Shown one piece after another: positions 27,334 through 39,886 of a stretch of 64,000 nt of DNA. Both the position numbers and the translations under genes were made by a program. Origin of the DNA: Oxyruncus cristatus (taxonomy: Eukaryota; Chordata; Aves; Passeriformes; Cotingidae); NCBI GenBank assembly GCA_013399855.1, contig VXAY01002226.1:127444-191443 (forward strand), written 5' to 3'. Every line of letters starts with the position of its first letter. Within the stretch, counting starts at the first letter, position 1. A model generated the notes under the pieces. The model worked only from the letters and a program-made list of their open reading frames with translations. It did no database searches and was not told the DNA's origin.

Positions 27334-29249
27334 CTGCACAAGAAGAAAAGTTTTTGAGAACTTAAAGGCACTTACACCAACTTGCTTTTATCAGTTCTGT
27401 GAGCATTAACGTGGACATTCTGTGTTTAAACAAATGTGTTTATTCACCAATTGTCTCATCTTTCCATGCCTCCCGTTTATCTGCAAAGTAAACCAGGCAG
27501 CAGATTAGACATAGAGGAAGGGGAGTTAAGATACAGTGTGTGACTTTGAGGAAGGTGAGTGTGTAGAAAGGATCTCCAAAACTCACACTCAGTTGAACTA
27601 AATCCACAAACAAAAGCTGCAGTTAGTGGGTGCTTGCTTAAGTATGCCAAACTTCAAAAGGTCTTGAATTTCTTTCCTCTGATCACCCTTAGCAGCACAC
27701 ACTTCCCACATTCTCCAGTGGGCCCTGCACCCAAAAACCAACCGAACGAACAACCCACCCTGCAGGAAATCAACCTACCCTCACAGAGGACATCCTGAAC
27801 CGACAGGCAGATCTTGGGGATGGTCTCACAGGGCCAGAAAACATTGTTAAATCTTACCTGACGGAAAACTATACACTTCCTACTGGGCAGTGCCAGCCCA
27901 ATTCTTGTATCATTTTCCTAGACTGATAGAATTTGTCTAGATTGTCTATAATTTTTAAAAATTCACACACACACAAGACTAGTTTAGAATTTATGCTGTT
28001 CAGAAGCTTTTTAATACAACATTTTCACTAGAATCTGACACCTCTTGATCAGGCCTACCCCAATGTATTCAAACTAGAAAATGACAAAGCCATTTTCCGT
28101 CAGTCTCTCCTTTTTATCTGGATCAGTTAATTGAAAAGAAGGACAAACTATTCTGAGTCAGAACAGGGATAGGAAAACAGTTTATGGTTTAAGCAGCCAT
28201 GAAGGAGAGGCACATAAATAGGTTAATCCTTCTGTTTCTGATTTTAATGTGATATTCTTACAGGCATTCCACTGGTATGTCAGCCCATGTACCAGGATAC
28301 ATTAATCTCCACAAACAATAGAGAAAACGTTCATGACCAATTAATAGAAATACATTGTTTTCTGCAGAGACCTGGATTCCAGAGGTATTCATTTGAAAGG
28401 AAGTTTTCTTCTCTTTTTCCATGTTTAATATAAAGTACTACAGAAAATGTCTGACTACAACTGTAAATTTAGTGCTAGTAACAATATATATCAACTCCTT
28501 GGAAAACCTATTTGTATTAATGACTGCACTTCAGAAAAATTTGTACATAAGTAACTCTCTGGAAAAAATTTAAAGTAAATAAAATAACAGAAAAAGAATC
28601 AAAAATAGATATATTAAAAACCTTGTTTGGGGAAATGTTATGCTTCTTTAAAAAATACAGGGAGAGATCCATTAATCATTTGGATTGCAGGCTTGGACAG
28701 TTTACTAATGTAACAAAGAAGCCTGTATTGGAAGTCGTCTAATCAGATCACTCTACTCTTTTTTATCCATTGATTACTTCCAGAAGCATTTTGGTTTCAT
28801 TAAACTCTTAGTAGAAATGCTTTGCTTCTCTTTTTCACAAGTGCCAAGAGCAATTTATTCTGCGTATTTGACATTTACAGAAAACTTCTCCAGCATATTT
28901 TACGAGTGGAACCAAAGAGGATCAACGGAAATTTAGGAGGGCTTTCTAACAATAAGCTAAGGAATGTAAAAGGCAATGACCTCATTGCAGTGGAATTCTT
29001 TGAATCATCCTACAGAAAACCACCAATGTGATAAAATTCTCTATCAGAGCTCCCAAATACCCTGCTATAAAGATGGTGGCTCTTTGTTAAGTTCTAATGA
29101 ACTTCTAGTTGACCAGGAACTGGAGACTTTCATCTCCAAATCTTATTCAATGTCAACATCAAAAACTCAGAGCTACCTGGTTTCATTATGCTTTGCTTCA
29201 CAGCTTGATTCTTTATTTGAGAACACCATTCAGATAACAATATACTTAC
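27334..29249 (-). other. EPHA3 intron 14
   Basis: This 1.9 kb intron holds a short CA microsatellite (about six units, 27964-27975) and otherwise AT-rich unique sequence. I recognise no repeats or other genes in it. Confidence 0.85.
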
Positions 29250-29399
29250 ATCTTGGTTGGACATCTCCCAGTATGGTCTCTCTCCATAGGACATCACCTC
29301 CCAGAGAACGATCCCATAGCTCCAGGCATCACTGGCTGATGTGAACTTCCGATAGGCAATGGCTTCTGGGGATGTCCATCGGATGGGAATCTTGCCCCC
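29250..29399 (-). CDS. EPHA3: EPHA3 exon 14: kinase substrate-binding lobe (P+1 loop, helix F)
   Basis: This exon encodes 50 codons from [16 protein letters not shown] to [10 protein letters not shown]. The acceptor is CTTCCAG and the donor is GAT|GTAAGTAT. WTSPEA is the tyrosine-kinase P+1 loop and APE-equivalent. The helix F motif reads SASDAWSYG, whereas most tyrosine kinases have D-V-W. The Asp and Trp that anchor the regulatory spine are kept, so activity is probably unaffected. The segment WEMSNQD favours EPHA3 over EPHA4/EPHA5, which typically have WDMSNQD. Confidence 0.97.
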
Positions 29400-32300
29400 C
29401 TGGAAGCAGAACAAAATAAAACAGTCTATTTGACAGCACTGCCATGAATATGATTTTGCATGATTGGTTATTTTATCTCTGAGATTCTCAATTATCATTA
29501 TACTGGTGTAAAAAAACCCAGTGTAAGCTGGGAAGTGCTACTGCCATTTGTTATGAAAGCATCTGGGACAATCTAGAGCATAAAGTACATTAGACTGTAA
29601 AATCCACTGACGCTACAGATACATAGTGTAGTATACATCCTGTATGCACTTACATATATATAAATGTGTAGCGTAATATGCACAGGTAAGAGTAATTGGT
29701 TAGCTAAGTATGGTCGGTTTTGAGTTACAAAAGGTTTGTAAACTGGCCCTACAGCCATACAACATTAAAGACTGAAGAAACAGTACAAGGTCCTTGCTTA
29801 TAACACAGGTCCCCTTGCACAGCACAAGAGGGCTGGATTTGGCAGCTTGTAAGGCATCCAAGGGAATTCCCTGTGGGTGTGGAACCTGCTTAGTTTCACC
29901 ATGTTTTCACCCCATGTTTTGTGGGACATTCAAGGAAAATGAGGGGCCACAGTGTCGCTCTGTTTCACTAATGCCAAGCCTACAATTGCAAGGCACTGTG
30001 ACCACATGCACAGATTTCCTGTTCCAAAGGTTCCAAAGGAGACAGTCATGGGAAGACAGATGTGGATGAGGTCATCTGTGCAGAGGGAAGAGGGCAAAAA
30101 TGTCACCTGAGGGAGTGGCTTTGAGCATTTTTTACAGTCATAAGAGAAGCAAGCCATCATTAACTGATGTAAGAAGAGAATTGAAGGTACCAGTACAATT
30201 AACACTGCACTTGGGGGAACATCTCTCTCTGGTTATGGCCACCACTTGGTGCCATAGGTTAAGTTAATAAAACGTACACAAGCAGCCTCAGGCTGAGTTT
30301 CTGAAATGTGAAAATTAGAGGAAAGAGGCAATTTCCAATGGTGCCAGCTTTGACAGAGTTTTTCAGTACTGATTTGTGAGTCAGACATGAGAAAACTGAG
30401 TTCTAAAAGATAGTGGTGCAAAACTTGTGTCTGAAAATTCTGGAGCGAATATATTTGAATACAGAAAACTGGAAGAGTTTAAATTGTTTCCAGTTCTAGG
30501 GATACAGATCAAGTACAGAATATATTCTGAAGATTTCACACTAAATTAGCTATTTGCAGTACCTCTCCAAGCCCCATTATACCACAGTCATACACCTATC
30601 CTCACAATAGCCTGTGTGGGAAGGGGGTGCTCATATTTTCACTGAGTAACCAGCTAGAAAAAAAGATTTAAATATATGAATGCTTTGCCTACACTCCCAT
30701 AAAGGGTACCTGCACTCACCAGCTTTATATGGATGAGCTTGGTTAACAATAGATATGCAGACATTATTAGTGTTAATTAGAAACCTAAATACAGTCAAAA
30801 TGCACTGAAGCCTCACCATTTTGTTTTAATGGCTAATATTGCCCAAATTAAATTAACTATAAGCAACACTCAGGCCACAATTTAGACCCCCAAAATGTCA
30901 CTATATATGTCTTAGAGGCTTGGCAAAGGTCAGGGAGGGAATTATCTTGGCATATGGTTTTCATGGATCCCATTCTATTTATCAGGCTCCCTACCAAAAG
31001 GAAAACCTTCATTTCACACTCAACCCTTAAAATTTGGTAAACACTGAATTTAGGCATGCACTTGTGGACCAACAAATAGGACAGAGAAAATAAATGGCAG
31101 TATTTGAAATCACCATTTTATCACTTGAGCCAGATGAAGAACTATTAGATGATGTTCTTTAGTCACAAAAAGTACATTGTATTTTCTATTCATTATAAAT
31201 TTATTCACCATTCTCAGTGCTGTTCCAGAACATTACCAAGAACATAAAAATGACTGTATCTTTACAACTGTCCAGGGTCCCTCAGTGAGTCCAAGGCACA
31301 GTCAAGAAACAAGGAAAGCTCTCCTGTATCCCAGCGTTTTCACAACAAGTCCTCTCATGGTTTTAGATGTTGGGTTGATAAAGAAATCCATCTCTTTTTC
31401 AACCTTTTTTCTACACATACTAATAGTGAACTCTGATTTCCAATAATTAATGTCAATTCTGGGGGAATGCCATATCCTAAATTTACACAAAACCCCCACC
31501 ACATCTGCCAGGCCAAGGTGCCCCGAGTTTCGAGTTTTCAGAACATTGCTCTCTAAAAAACTGAATTCAATGGGTGGCTTCATGCTCCCTTTTTTAATTT
31601 CATGTTAAGATACAAAAATGAAGCCCTTCTTGCTTAACCCTAGAGAAATAATTGCCAGACACCATACACAAAAATGTGCTCAGGGCTAGAATATGAGTGC
31701 TTTAGACAAGGGCAGGAAATACCATATTTGACAAAAGGTCTTTACCTTTGTAATCTTATGTAAAAAGTCATTTATGCAATTGGAGAAACAAATTTACCAA
31801 AAAATGACATTAATTAGTCTCCTAACATTTTGGGTCTGTTTCATTGCAGAAAGATTACAAACTCAATGAAACAAAGTTCTTCTGGCTTAGCTTTGGTGAA
31901 AAAGGAAAGAACACCAACCCCAGATTCCATTACAAGGAGTCAGTGGCTTTCCAATTTTCTGTGCTAGGTCTCAGCTGTAATCCTATACAAGCCTACAGAT
32001 AGATGTAGCGCTCCCATAAACAAGATAAAAATAAGAAGAGTATTAAAAGGTAGTTAAAAAAATCAACTGCTACTGAGCAGAGTATAAAACTTTAATTTTG
32101 ATATTCTGCTCCCAAATTTATCATAAAAATGTCAGTCTTATATTTGGTTATTTTTTAATAATTTAAAAACAACTATAAAAAAATCTGGTAAATACTTTTT
32201 AGACTTTTTTTTAAAGCATTTTAACGCAAAAGCAATTGCCCCCAAAGGATTATGCAACATTCACGTTTTAGCAGGTGTCCAAATATCAATATATGCAGAA

Positions 32301-34340
32301 AATCTGAAGAGTTTATCAAACTAAATGCATGGTTTTCTACTGCCATTACCTTTGAAAATTGTAGTGCTTGCTGTATTTCATATACTCTATTCTAAAATCA
32401 GAAACCCATGATCATTCAGCATTAGAAAATGCCTTTGCATTTCTCTACCCTATTTTTGAGAAATACTCAACTCCTTTGAACAAATATAACATTTTCATTT
32501 TTCTGCTTTGGCAGAAATCAGGATATTCTTTGTGATATCCTTTGCCATTATCAGAGATATCTTACACAATTTACCTTCACATAAATAAAACCATACACTT
32601 TCTCCTAGACCAGAGAGTTGGAGCTGGGAAAACTAGGCTCCCATATGTGTTTCTTTCCTCGTCTTTTATTTTTTATCCCCCTATTTCCCCGTCTACTAAT
32701 ATTTAAATTACTATGATGACACCTGCTAATACTTGTAATACATCTAGTGATTATTTTCTGAAGATAAATACAGGTTTTATACATTTTTGTCATGGTATCC
32801 CTTTAAGGCTGTGCTTATCATGAAGCCAAAAAAGCTGCCTGAATTTGAGTAGAAAGAAAGCTTTAGTATTAGAAATTGTAGGAGTTTGTTATTGCAGGTC
32901 AGAATCCCAGGCAGTCTGGGTCAGAGAACCTCTCTCAGGGTTTGAAATCAGTGAGCCAGCAGTAACCCGAAGTTTTATCTGCTGTAGATGGAGCTGTGAT
33001 TCCTGCAGTAACTGCCTAGTCAACATAATTCATCCAAAGCCAATGAAGTCCTCAATTCATTTCTAGCATGTCTGGCACTCCAGCACAATGCAGCTGTTTC
33101 CAGGACTTCATAACCCATTCCAATATTCTGATTTATAATCTGCTACAGGGTGACTGCCACAGGCACCTAAGCCATGGGCCTGGGGAGAGGAGAATCAAGA
33201 AAAATGGATTCTAACAGAATAATCAGAAGAACTTTGCAGCAAACCCTGAAGGTAAAAGCCTGGCATTAATTCATTATGCCAGGACATAGGAGATATCTTG
33301 CTGGTACAGAACAAGAGTTTCATATGAGTGAGACGAGCCTGACTTACCCTCTCACATCTGAAGATTATGTGAGGCTACTTGTCAGTTCCTTCTTAACGAT
33401 TATTTTATCTTGAAATTATCTCCTCCTTGAGTCGATGATAACAGAGCACTGTTTCTCTGCCTTTTGCTTATCAGGCAAGAGAGTTTATGGGGCTTTCTTT
33501 CCTGTCACACCCTTCTAAACATTCAGACTGTATTACAGTGCGTTTGCAAATACAGGGAAAGCAGAGCAGATTTCTGTTAAGCATTGGCTGCAATAATTTC
33601 TGCATAACAGAAAGAACTCGTGTGTACCACTTGTGTGGTGTCCTCCTCACTCTGGCACTGTTAGCTGGGGCTACAGGCTACCAGAACACTTGCCATCCAA
33701 GCACAGTATTTTTAGAAGTGATGTACGTGTAATGAGAAGTTATCCATGCAAGTGTAATAACTGGACAGTGTTTTACATTGAAATGCCATGAACACCAGTG
33801 ATGTAGCCACCTATGCAAAGTTCCTCTACTGATTACCCAAATATTATGTCTTTGGGAGACATAATGACTGTCCCTCTACAAGTGTGATGGCTTAAATTTA
33901 CTTCCACTTCATGCTGTGTCATTAGTCCACCCGCTTGTCATACAGACATCTAAAAATAATAAGGATAAAACAGATCAATTTGACAATGACAATTTTAATA
34001 CAATCCCAGCCTTTCAATTAAAAGTGAATAGATATGGAGGACGGAGATAATTACAGTACATCCCCTCAGGCACAAAGACTCAGTTAAAAAAAAAATAATC
34101 CAAACAGTCAGTCAGCCTGATTCTCATTCTGGCTTTGCTTCTGCAAGCAGGCAGACCCCAGGCTGCCAAAGGCCTTTTGTGGTATTGTCAGTGACAATAA
34201 TTCAGGAGGTAAAAAATGACCCTGTCAGGTAAGAAAGTTTCTTACAACACCCGATCCCCTGAATTTCACATATGCACTTGTGATCTTTGCATTGTCCCTC
34301 AGACTTCTCGTACAATAGTGTGAATATCACAGATTACGCA

Positions 34341-34395
34341 CTGATATACAAAGGGATACATAAAGCATTGATATATAAAGGGATACATGTTCATA
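34341..34395. repeat. 27-bp tandem duplication
   Basis: TGATATACAAAGGGATACAT at 34342 recurs as TGATATATAAAGGGATACAT at 34369, one base apart in sequence and 27 bp apart in position. Confidence 0.85.
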
Positions 34396-35439
34396 TCCTT
34401 TCTGCAAAGCTTCAGACATTGCTTCTGAGAGCAGCCCAACATAAAATTTCACCCAGTCAGTGGTGTGTATTGAAAGCCTGAGGGGCTTGACTGGGCTTCT
34501 TGGGGGTAGATCAATCCTCACATGCAATTATGAATTAAAGCAGCGGGATCATTCTCAGGCTTTGACTTTTACAGGTGGAAAATAGGGGTAGAAAAGGAGC
34601 CTGAATATATGAACCCTCCATCTTTGCACCTAACTCTGTAAATTGGCCTAGTAACACTGATAGTAAATGGGAGTAGGAAACAACTGGGAGTAGGAAAAGG
34701 TGGAGGGAGGAAAAAGTCTGTACCCATCAATATAATAATGTTTAAAATTGTAGCTATAATTTAGATTTTTTTTTTCTTTTCAAAGATCTTCTAAAGTAGT
34801 TGTCATCCTCTCTTTTTAAAGGCATGAACTAATTTGGGATGATGTCATATTTAGACATGAAATACTTTGGGATGATGCCATTGTTTTAAAAAGTGTCAGT
34901 ATCATTATCTTGGCTTTGTCATATAATTAGGGCTTGCAAAATGCACTAAGAGCAGCCTAGGAAATGGTGCCGTGTTTTGTGATACGACTAAGCAGCAGGA
35001 ACATGAACTACTCAGCTTTCTGCCAGTGGAGTGAAGCTCTGTTTCACACTTGTGGTTCCCAGTTGCTTAAGATGGGGATCAAACATACCCCATGGAAACA
35101 CTTGACATGTACACAAGATTCCCTTCAAAGGAAATTAGGTCAAAAAATGCATAGCAAATAGTCTTGTTTTTCTCACAGAGCCAGGTTGTGGCAGAGGTAT
35201 TTTCACAGCAACTACTTTCGAAGAAAATTAGATTTATACTAGGTTGTATTTGAAGGTTTTAATTACCTGAGCATCTTCCTGCAGCAGTTTGCACATACAC
35301 CATAAATGCCAGATGGAGTTTACTAAACACAGATGATTACACTTCACAAAATAGTTGTTTCCATCTGATTCCACTATCTAATTGCAAAGAGGCAGGCAGG
35401 CTTAGGAAATAGAGGACATGAGATAAATATGCTGTGCTT

Positions 35440-35740
35440 GGTACTGGGCCAGATTATTGTCTTATTTGGGCACCACATTTAAGGAAAATGTAGTGAAATA
35501 GAAAATAATCTGAAGGAGACCAACAAGAATAGTAAGTTTGGGAAAAAATGTTTAGAAAATAAAAGAATGGAGAGATGTGGGTGAAGAGAACAGCATCCTC
35601 CAGGCATCTAAGTAGGTGTTTTAAGGGAGAGATCAACCTACTGCCCATGGCAGCGGTGGCAGGACACAGAGTAATTGCCTTAGTACATCCTGGGGGAGGG
35701 ATGTTAAATCTGTGACTAGATAAATACTAAAAATACTGTG
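35440..35740 (+). mobile_element. Decayed CR1/L3-like LINE, 3' ORF2 fragment
   Basis: TTTGGGCACCACATTTAAGG at about 35465 and CAACAAGAATAGTAAG at 35521, then GGAGAGATGTGGGTGAAGAG and GGGAGAGATCAACCTACTGCC, follow the order of the CR1 ORF2 3' region (the FWAPHF segment and the part after it). It is highly diverged and lies antisense to EPHA3 in intron 13. It was not found by any search; the similarity is recognised by eye. Confidence 0.55.
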
Positions 35741-37306
35741 CTTAAAATTGTTTACCTTGGGGACAGTAACACCCATTACTTTCGCAAGAGTTTTTAAGGA
35801 CAGAGCAGGCAAGTATCTGACTCAGCAACACACCTCTGGCTGGACTACAGGTCATTTTCTCTTGAGGAATTCTTGCGTTCTGTGAATATTTACTTATTAG
35901 TGCTGACCCTATACTGGGCACGAAAACTGCTTTCTCCTGCTAATGTCTCTTTATATTAACCATGACAGATCTCTGCAGACAGTTTTCTGAAGTGCTATAT
36001 GTTGCATATTACTAACATCATGACAAAGCTTATCAGATGTCAAAGAAAACACTGAAAGGTCAAGTAAAGAATAGAGTCTTTATGCCTGGTAAGTTATGAA
36101 GGTATGATTGACAAATATTTATCTATAAATGTATGTGTATATAATGTGTAAGAAAACAGCTAGGATTTTTTTACTCATTTGTCATTTGTTATTTTATTTC
36201 AGTCATGAAGTAGACAGCAATGAAAGTACTACAATAATTGATTGCTCCTGTCAGTGTTCAGGAATGAAGGAAGCCCTAGCAAATCCACATTAAGATTGTG
36301 CTGATACACTCTAATCTGGTTTGTACAGTGAAGATGAGATGATTACTAGAAGCAATGCAAATTACTCTTGACTAAGATGCTGGATATTAACGTCCTTTTT
36401 TCCAAAGTTAACAAAACCCACTTGCAATACCATCAAAGGGAACAATCAGATAACCCAGTGCCATATCCATGCACACAAAGCTAAAGTCTCCCACAATAAA
36501 CCAGAAGTGTTATTCAGGTGAGAACCAGAGGTGCAGCAAAAATGTATTCAGAAGACATTGTGGCTTTCCTGAAATTTTCCTAAGCTGACACTATAACTTC
36601 CAGGGACCTTTCAGACAGGATAAAATTCAGAAAAGAAACAAGCAGCAGACTACACTGTGGACAGTCCCCTATCTGAGAAAAGCTTCTCTAAAGATAAAAC
36701 AGAGCTAAGTCTTCTTCTTGATATCATTACCCTAATATTTTGTATACATAATATAAGAAGGAGACAGTACAGAAGGTTTGTTAAGCAAGATTTATTTTTT
36801 GTTTTACTCAAGTTTTTACTCAGTTAGAGGTACAATAGCAGGCAGAACTGATACACCCTTGAAGAACAGTATGTTCCTATCACACATATGTCTCATCTTA
36901 CTAAAAGACACACACAAAAAAACTAGATGGGTAGGATTTTTTGTTTTACTGTGTGGGAGTTAAATCAGCAGTGCAACTAAACATGCTCAAAGCACACATG
37001 AAGTTTTAGATTATTGGGTGCCAAACCAACTCAGGTCTTAATTATGGTGTTCACTCCTTTACACATCCGGAAGAAAGAAGCTGAGCCAAGAATTTTGCAT
37101 ACTTTTAAAAAGTAGTCTACCAAAAGAAAATATAATTTTTGCCTTCTATCTTCTCCAAGACATGAAATAAAAAAATAGCTGTGATGAGCTTCTGGTTTAT
37201 TGAATGTCTCTCGCCCCTCCAACACAGCCTCAGGGACTCCATCACATTTCAGTCTTTGTCACAACCAACAAGAATTTTAAAATAACAAAGAAACACAGAA
37301 ACTCAC

Positions 37307-37516
37307 CCTTGTGGTGTAAGCAGCTTCTGGGTCATCTTCCAGCACACGAGAGAGACCAAAATCGGAGACTTTGCACACCAGGTTACTATTGATGAGGATA
37401 TTACGAGCAGCTAAATCTCGATGGACATAACCCATGTCTGACAAATATTTCATGCCAGATGCGATGCCTCGAAGCATGCCCACTAGCTGGATGACTGTGA
37501 ACTGGGCATCATGTTT
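37307..37516 (-). CDS. EPHA3: EPHA3 exon 13: kinase catalytic loop, DFG motif and activation segment
   Basis: This exon encodes exactly 70 codons, from [17 protein letters not shown] to [10 protein letters not shown]. The acceptor is TTTTCCAG and the donor is AAGG|GTGAGT. It contains the catalytic loop [10 protein letters not shown] with the catalytic Asp and an RD arrangement, the metal-binding DFG in VSDFGLSR, and the activation-loop Tyr in EAAYTTR. These are intact and diagnostic of an active tyrosine kinase. Exon length (210 nt) and zero phase at both ends match the family. Read-through into intron 13 would add only about ten residues before a stop. Confidence 0.97.
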
Positions 37517-39824
37517 CTGGAAAACATTTGAAATGTCATTTCAGAGAGTGCTCATGTTCCTCCACACACAGAACTTTTGATAAAGACCCTGGAAGCTCCC
37601 CAGTGAAGAGCTCATGAGTCAGGTGTTGTGATTTAAATGCCACACGTGGAACCATGTTGAGCTGAGGGGGATAATCTCCCAGGCAGCTGAGGGAAGGGGA
37701 CAGATTTGCAATTCAGATAAAAATTAATTTTTCCCCTTTTGCTATCATCAGAATTTTAATTTCCTAGATGGGACCTAGATGTGTGAAAGCAGCACATAAA
37801 TCTAAGTCATGTGTGCTCCTGAGATTGGAGCATGAGGACATTAGAGAAACAGATGTCCAACTTCCCTGAAAGGCCATAGGAATTTTCAGTGATAATCCCA
37901 GCCTTACCCAACAGACTAATGAATGTTTTCTATTACATATTTTTTTTTTTTTTTTTAACAAAAGCAAATGCTGATCTGAGTCAGTGCCTTTCAAATTCCA
38001 TTAACTTTAAACTAATTCCTCAAATTTTTCCTCAACTTCAGGAACACAAAAATTAAACACACTGTGACTTAGCCTGGAAACCATTGGTTGCATATATTTC
38101 TAGTCATCTATTTCTAAGTGTGTGGTTTAAATCTCCCAGCTTTTACCAATCTGTTTGTTAATATCCAGCTTTGATACTGATACACAGTTACATAGACAAT
38201 AGGACAACAGTGTGTCACAGTGCAGGTCTCTCCCCAGCGCTGTAAATGTATCATCACGGGCACCTCTCCAACTCTTCCTTCTGCTGCTTCCAGAATTTTA
38301 TTAAATGCATAGGAGCCGGCTCTGCCATGTGAGGTGATCTCACATGAATCAGTCTGCAAGACTGATTGAATTCATCTCATTTTTGATTAGTATACTTAGG
38401 GGCAATATTAGCACTGTAAACATTGGACAAACATATGCAGAGGATGCTTAAAAAGTCTCTCAGAATTCCCCTTCATGAAGAAATTATTTTAAAAGATATT
38501 TAGCAGCTCCCTGTAATGAAACCTTTTTTTTTTTTTTTTAGAGCCAACACAAGAGAATTTCTATAGACTCTGAAAAAGATTTAGCTAGAAATCAGAAGGT
38601 TTCTAAACATGAACAGAATCAGATTTTCAGATAGCCTTCAGATGGCAATGGGGAAAGCAAACTAACTAGTTTCAAAAGGCATTTATTAAAACGGTTACAT
38701 GCCCTGATTTGCCTAAGATATTAACAAGTCACTAGCTTCTTATCTATGCTTCCACACAACAGAAGTGAAAAGAAAATCACACTCAAATGAACGAACGAGC
38801 TGAACAACTGTTCTGTACAGTCAGAAATTATTCTCCTTTCCTCAGAGCTTTCTTCAAGGATTTTAAGTCTAAACAAAATATATATAGTTCAGCACAGATA
38901 CATTTCGTTCAGCCACACTGACACATTATTTATATGTATTCTACATGCTCCAGTGGACACCATAACATATATAGTACATACTGAAACTAAGGTTGACAAC
39001 GTATCGCCTTTTGGGGTTAAATGTCTAGTTCAATGTTATGAATTTGGGGGATAATGTCATTCAACCGTGGCAGAACCAAAGCAGTCTCCCAGCCACAGCT
39101 GAGTTTGCCCTAACAAATTAAAATTAAACTAGTGTTTCCCCTCAGATGGGATTTCATTTCTTCTACACTTCTTGTTTTGCCACAAGTAAATCTTGGTGAC
39201 ACAGGGAGCACTCAAATTTTTTTAGGCTCGCTACCAACTTTGACAGAAAACAAAGATAAATCAACAACATTATTAGTATGCATAAGGTTAGAGAAAGAAA
39301 ACAGGCCAATAAACTTTGCTAGCTAAACATTTCTAACAGCTTCAGGTATGGGGTTATTCCCTAAACTTTTCCTATTTAGGGAAACAGCTTTTGACTCAGT
39401 ACTATTGGTTTACTGATAAAATTTCCACAAATCCATTCATTTTGGAAATCACTCCCTAAGACATAGAGGCTGCCAACAAATAAACTTAAGTGCATTACAG
39501 ATGTAATTCAGTCTTCAGAAAAACAATTTTACTTTTTGTGTGCCCGAATGTTGTTCTGTTTCATTCATTTTTAATAGATTTGATATACCAGTGAAACCAA
39601 AATTGTCTTTATTTTTTAATAATGCTTACTGCAAGCAGTCAAAATGGACCTGAAGATCCCAACCCGGCTTTCTGAGCACATCACAATACACACCAACCAA
39701 AATGGAAATAATGAAATATCAGGCAACAAGAGCTGATGATGAATCAGAGCAGAGTGGCAGTAAATTCAGAACAAGTTCAGAACAAGAGCCAGTTCTGCAC
39801 CATTTAGTTTCCTATTGCACTTAC
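37517..39824 (-). other. EPHA3 intron 12
   Basis: This 2.3 kb intron has two long T runs, 17 bases at 37940-37956 and 16 bases at 38524-38539. They would be A runs in the transcript. No recognisable retroposon body is attached to either. A small direct repeat, TTCAGAACAAG twice, lies at about 39765-39786. Confidence 0.85.
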
Positions 39825-39886
39825 CCGTAGGAAGCTGTCCAAGGAACCATTTTCCATATATTCAGTAACAATCATAACTGGCTTAC
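39825..39886 (-). CDS. EPHA3: EPHA3 exon 12: kinase hinge region
   Basis: This 62 nt exon finishes the Ser codon and encodes KPVMIVTEYMENGSLDSFLR. The acceptor is TATTTGCAG and the donor is CGG|GTAAGTGC. It covers beta5, the gatekeeper Thr in IVTEY, the hinge and the start of helix D, which line the adenine pocket. The exon's own first bases, GTAAG, mimic a splice donor, but the upstream TTTGCAG acceptor and the phase from exon 11 fix the start. The 62 nt length matches exon 12 of Eph genes. Confidence 0.95.

Larger units (their letters stand above)
29400..37306 (-). other. EPHA3 intron 13
   Basis: This 7.9 kb intron contains an old CR1-like LINE fragment at 35440-35740, a 27-bp tandem duplication at 34341-34395, and a direct repeat of TTTGGGATGATG at about 34835 and 34867. 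The remainder is AT-rich unique sequence without recognisable features. Confidence 0.85.

Noticed and set aside
37940..38539. T17 and T16 runs in intron 12 as poly(A) tails of minus-strand retrocopies
   Set aside because: No recognisable body or target-site duplication adjoins either run; simple homopolymer growth is sufficient.
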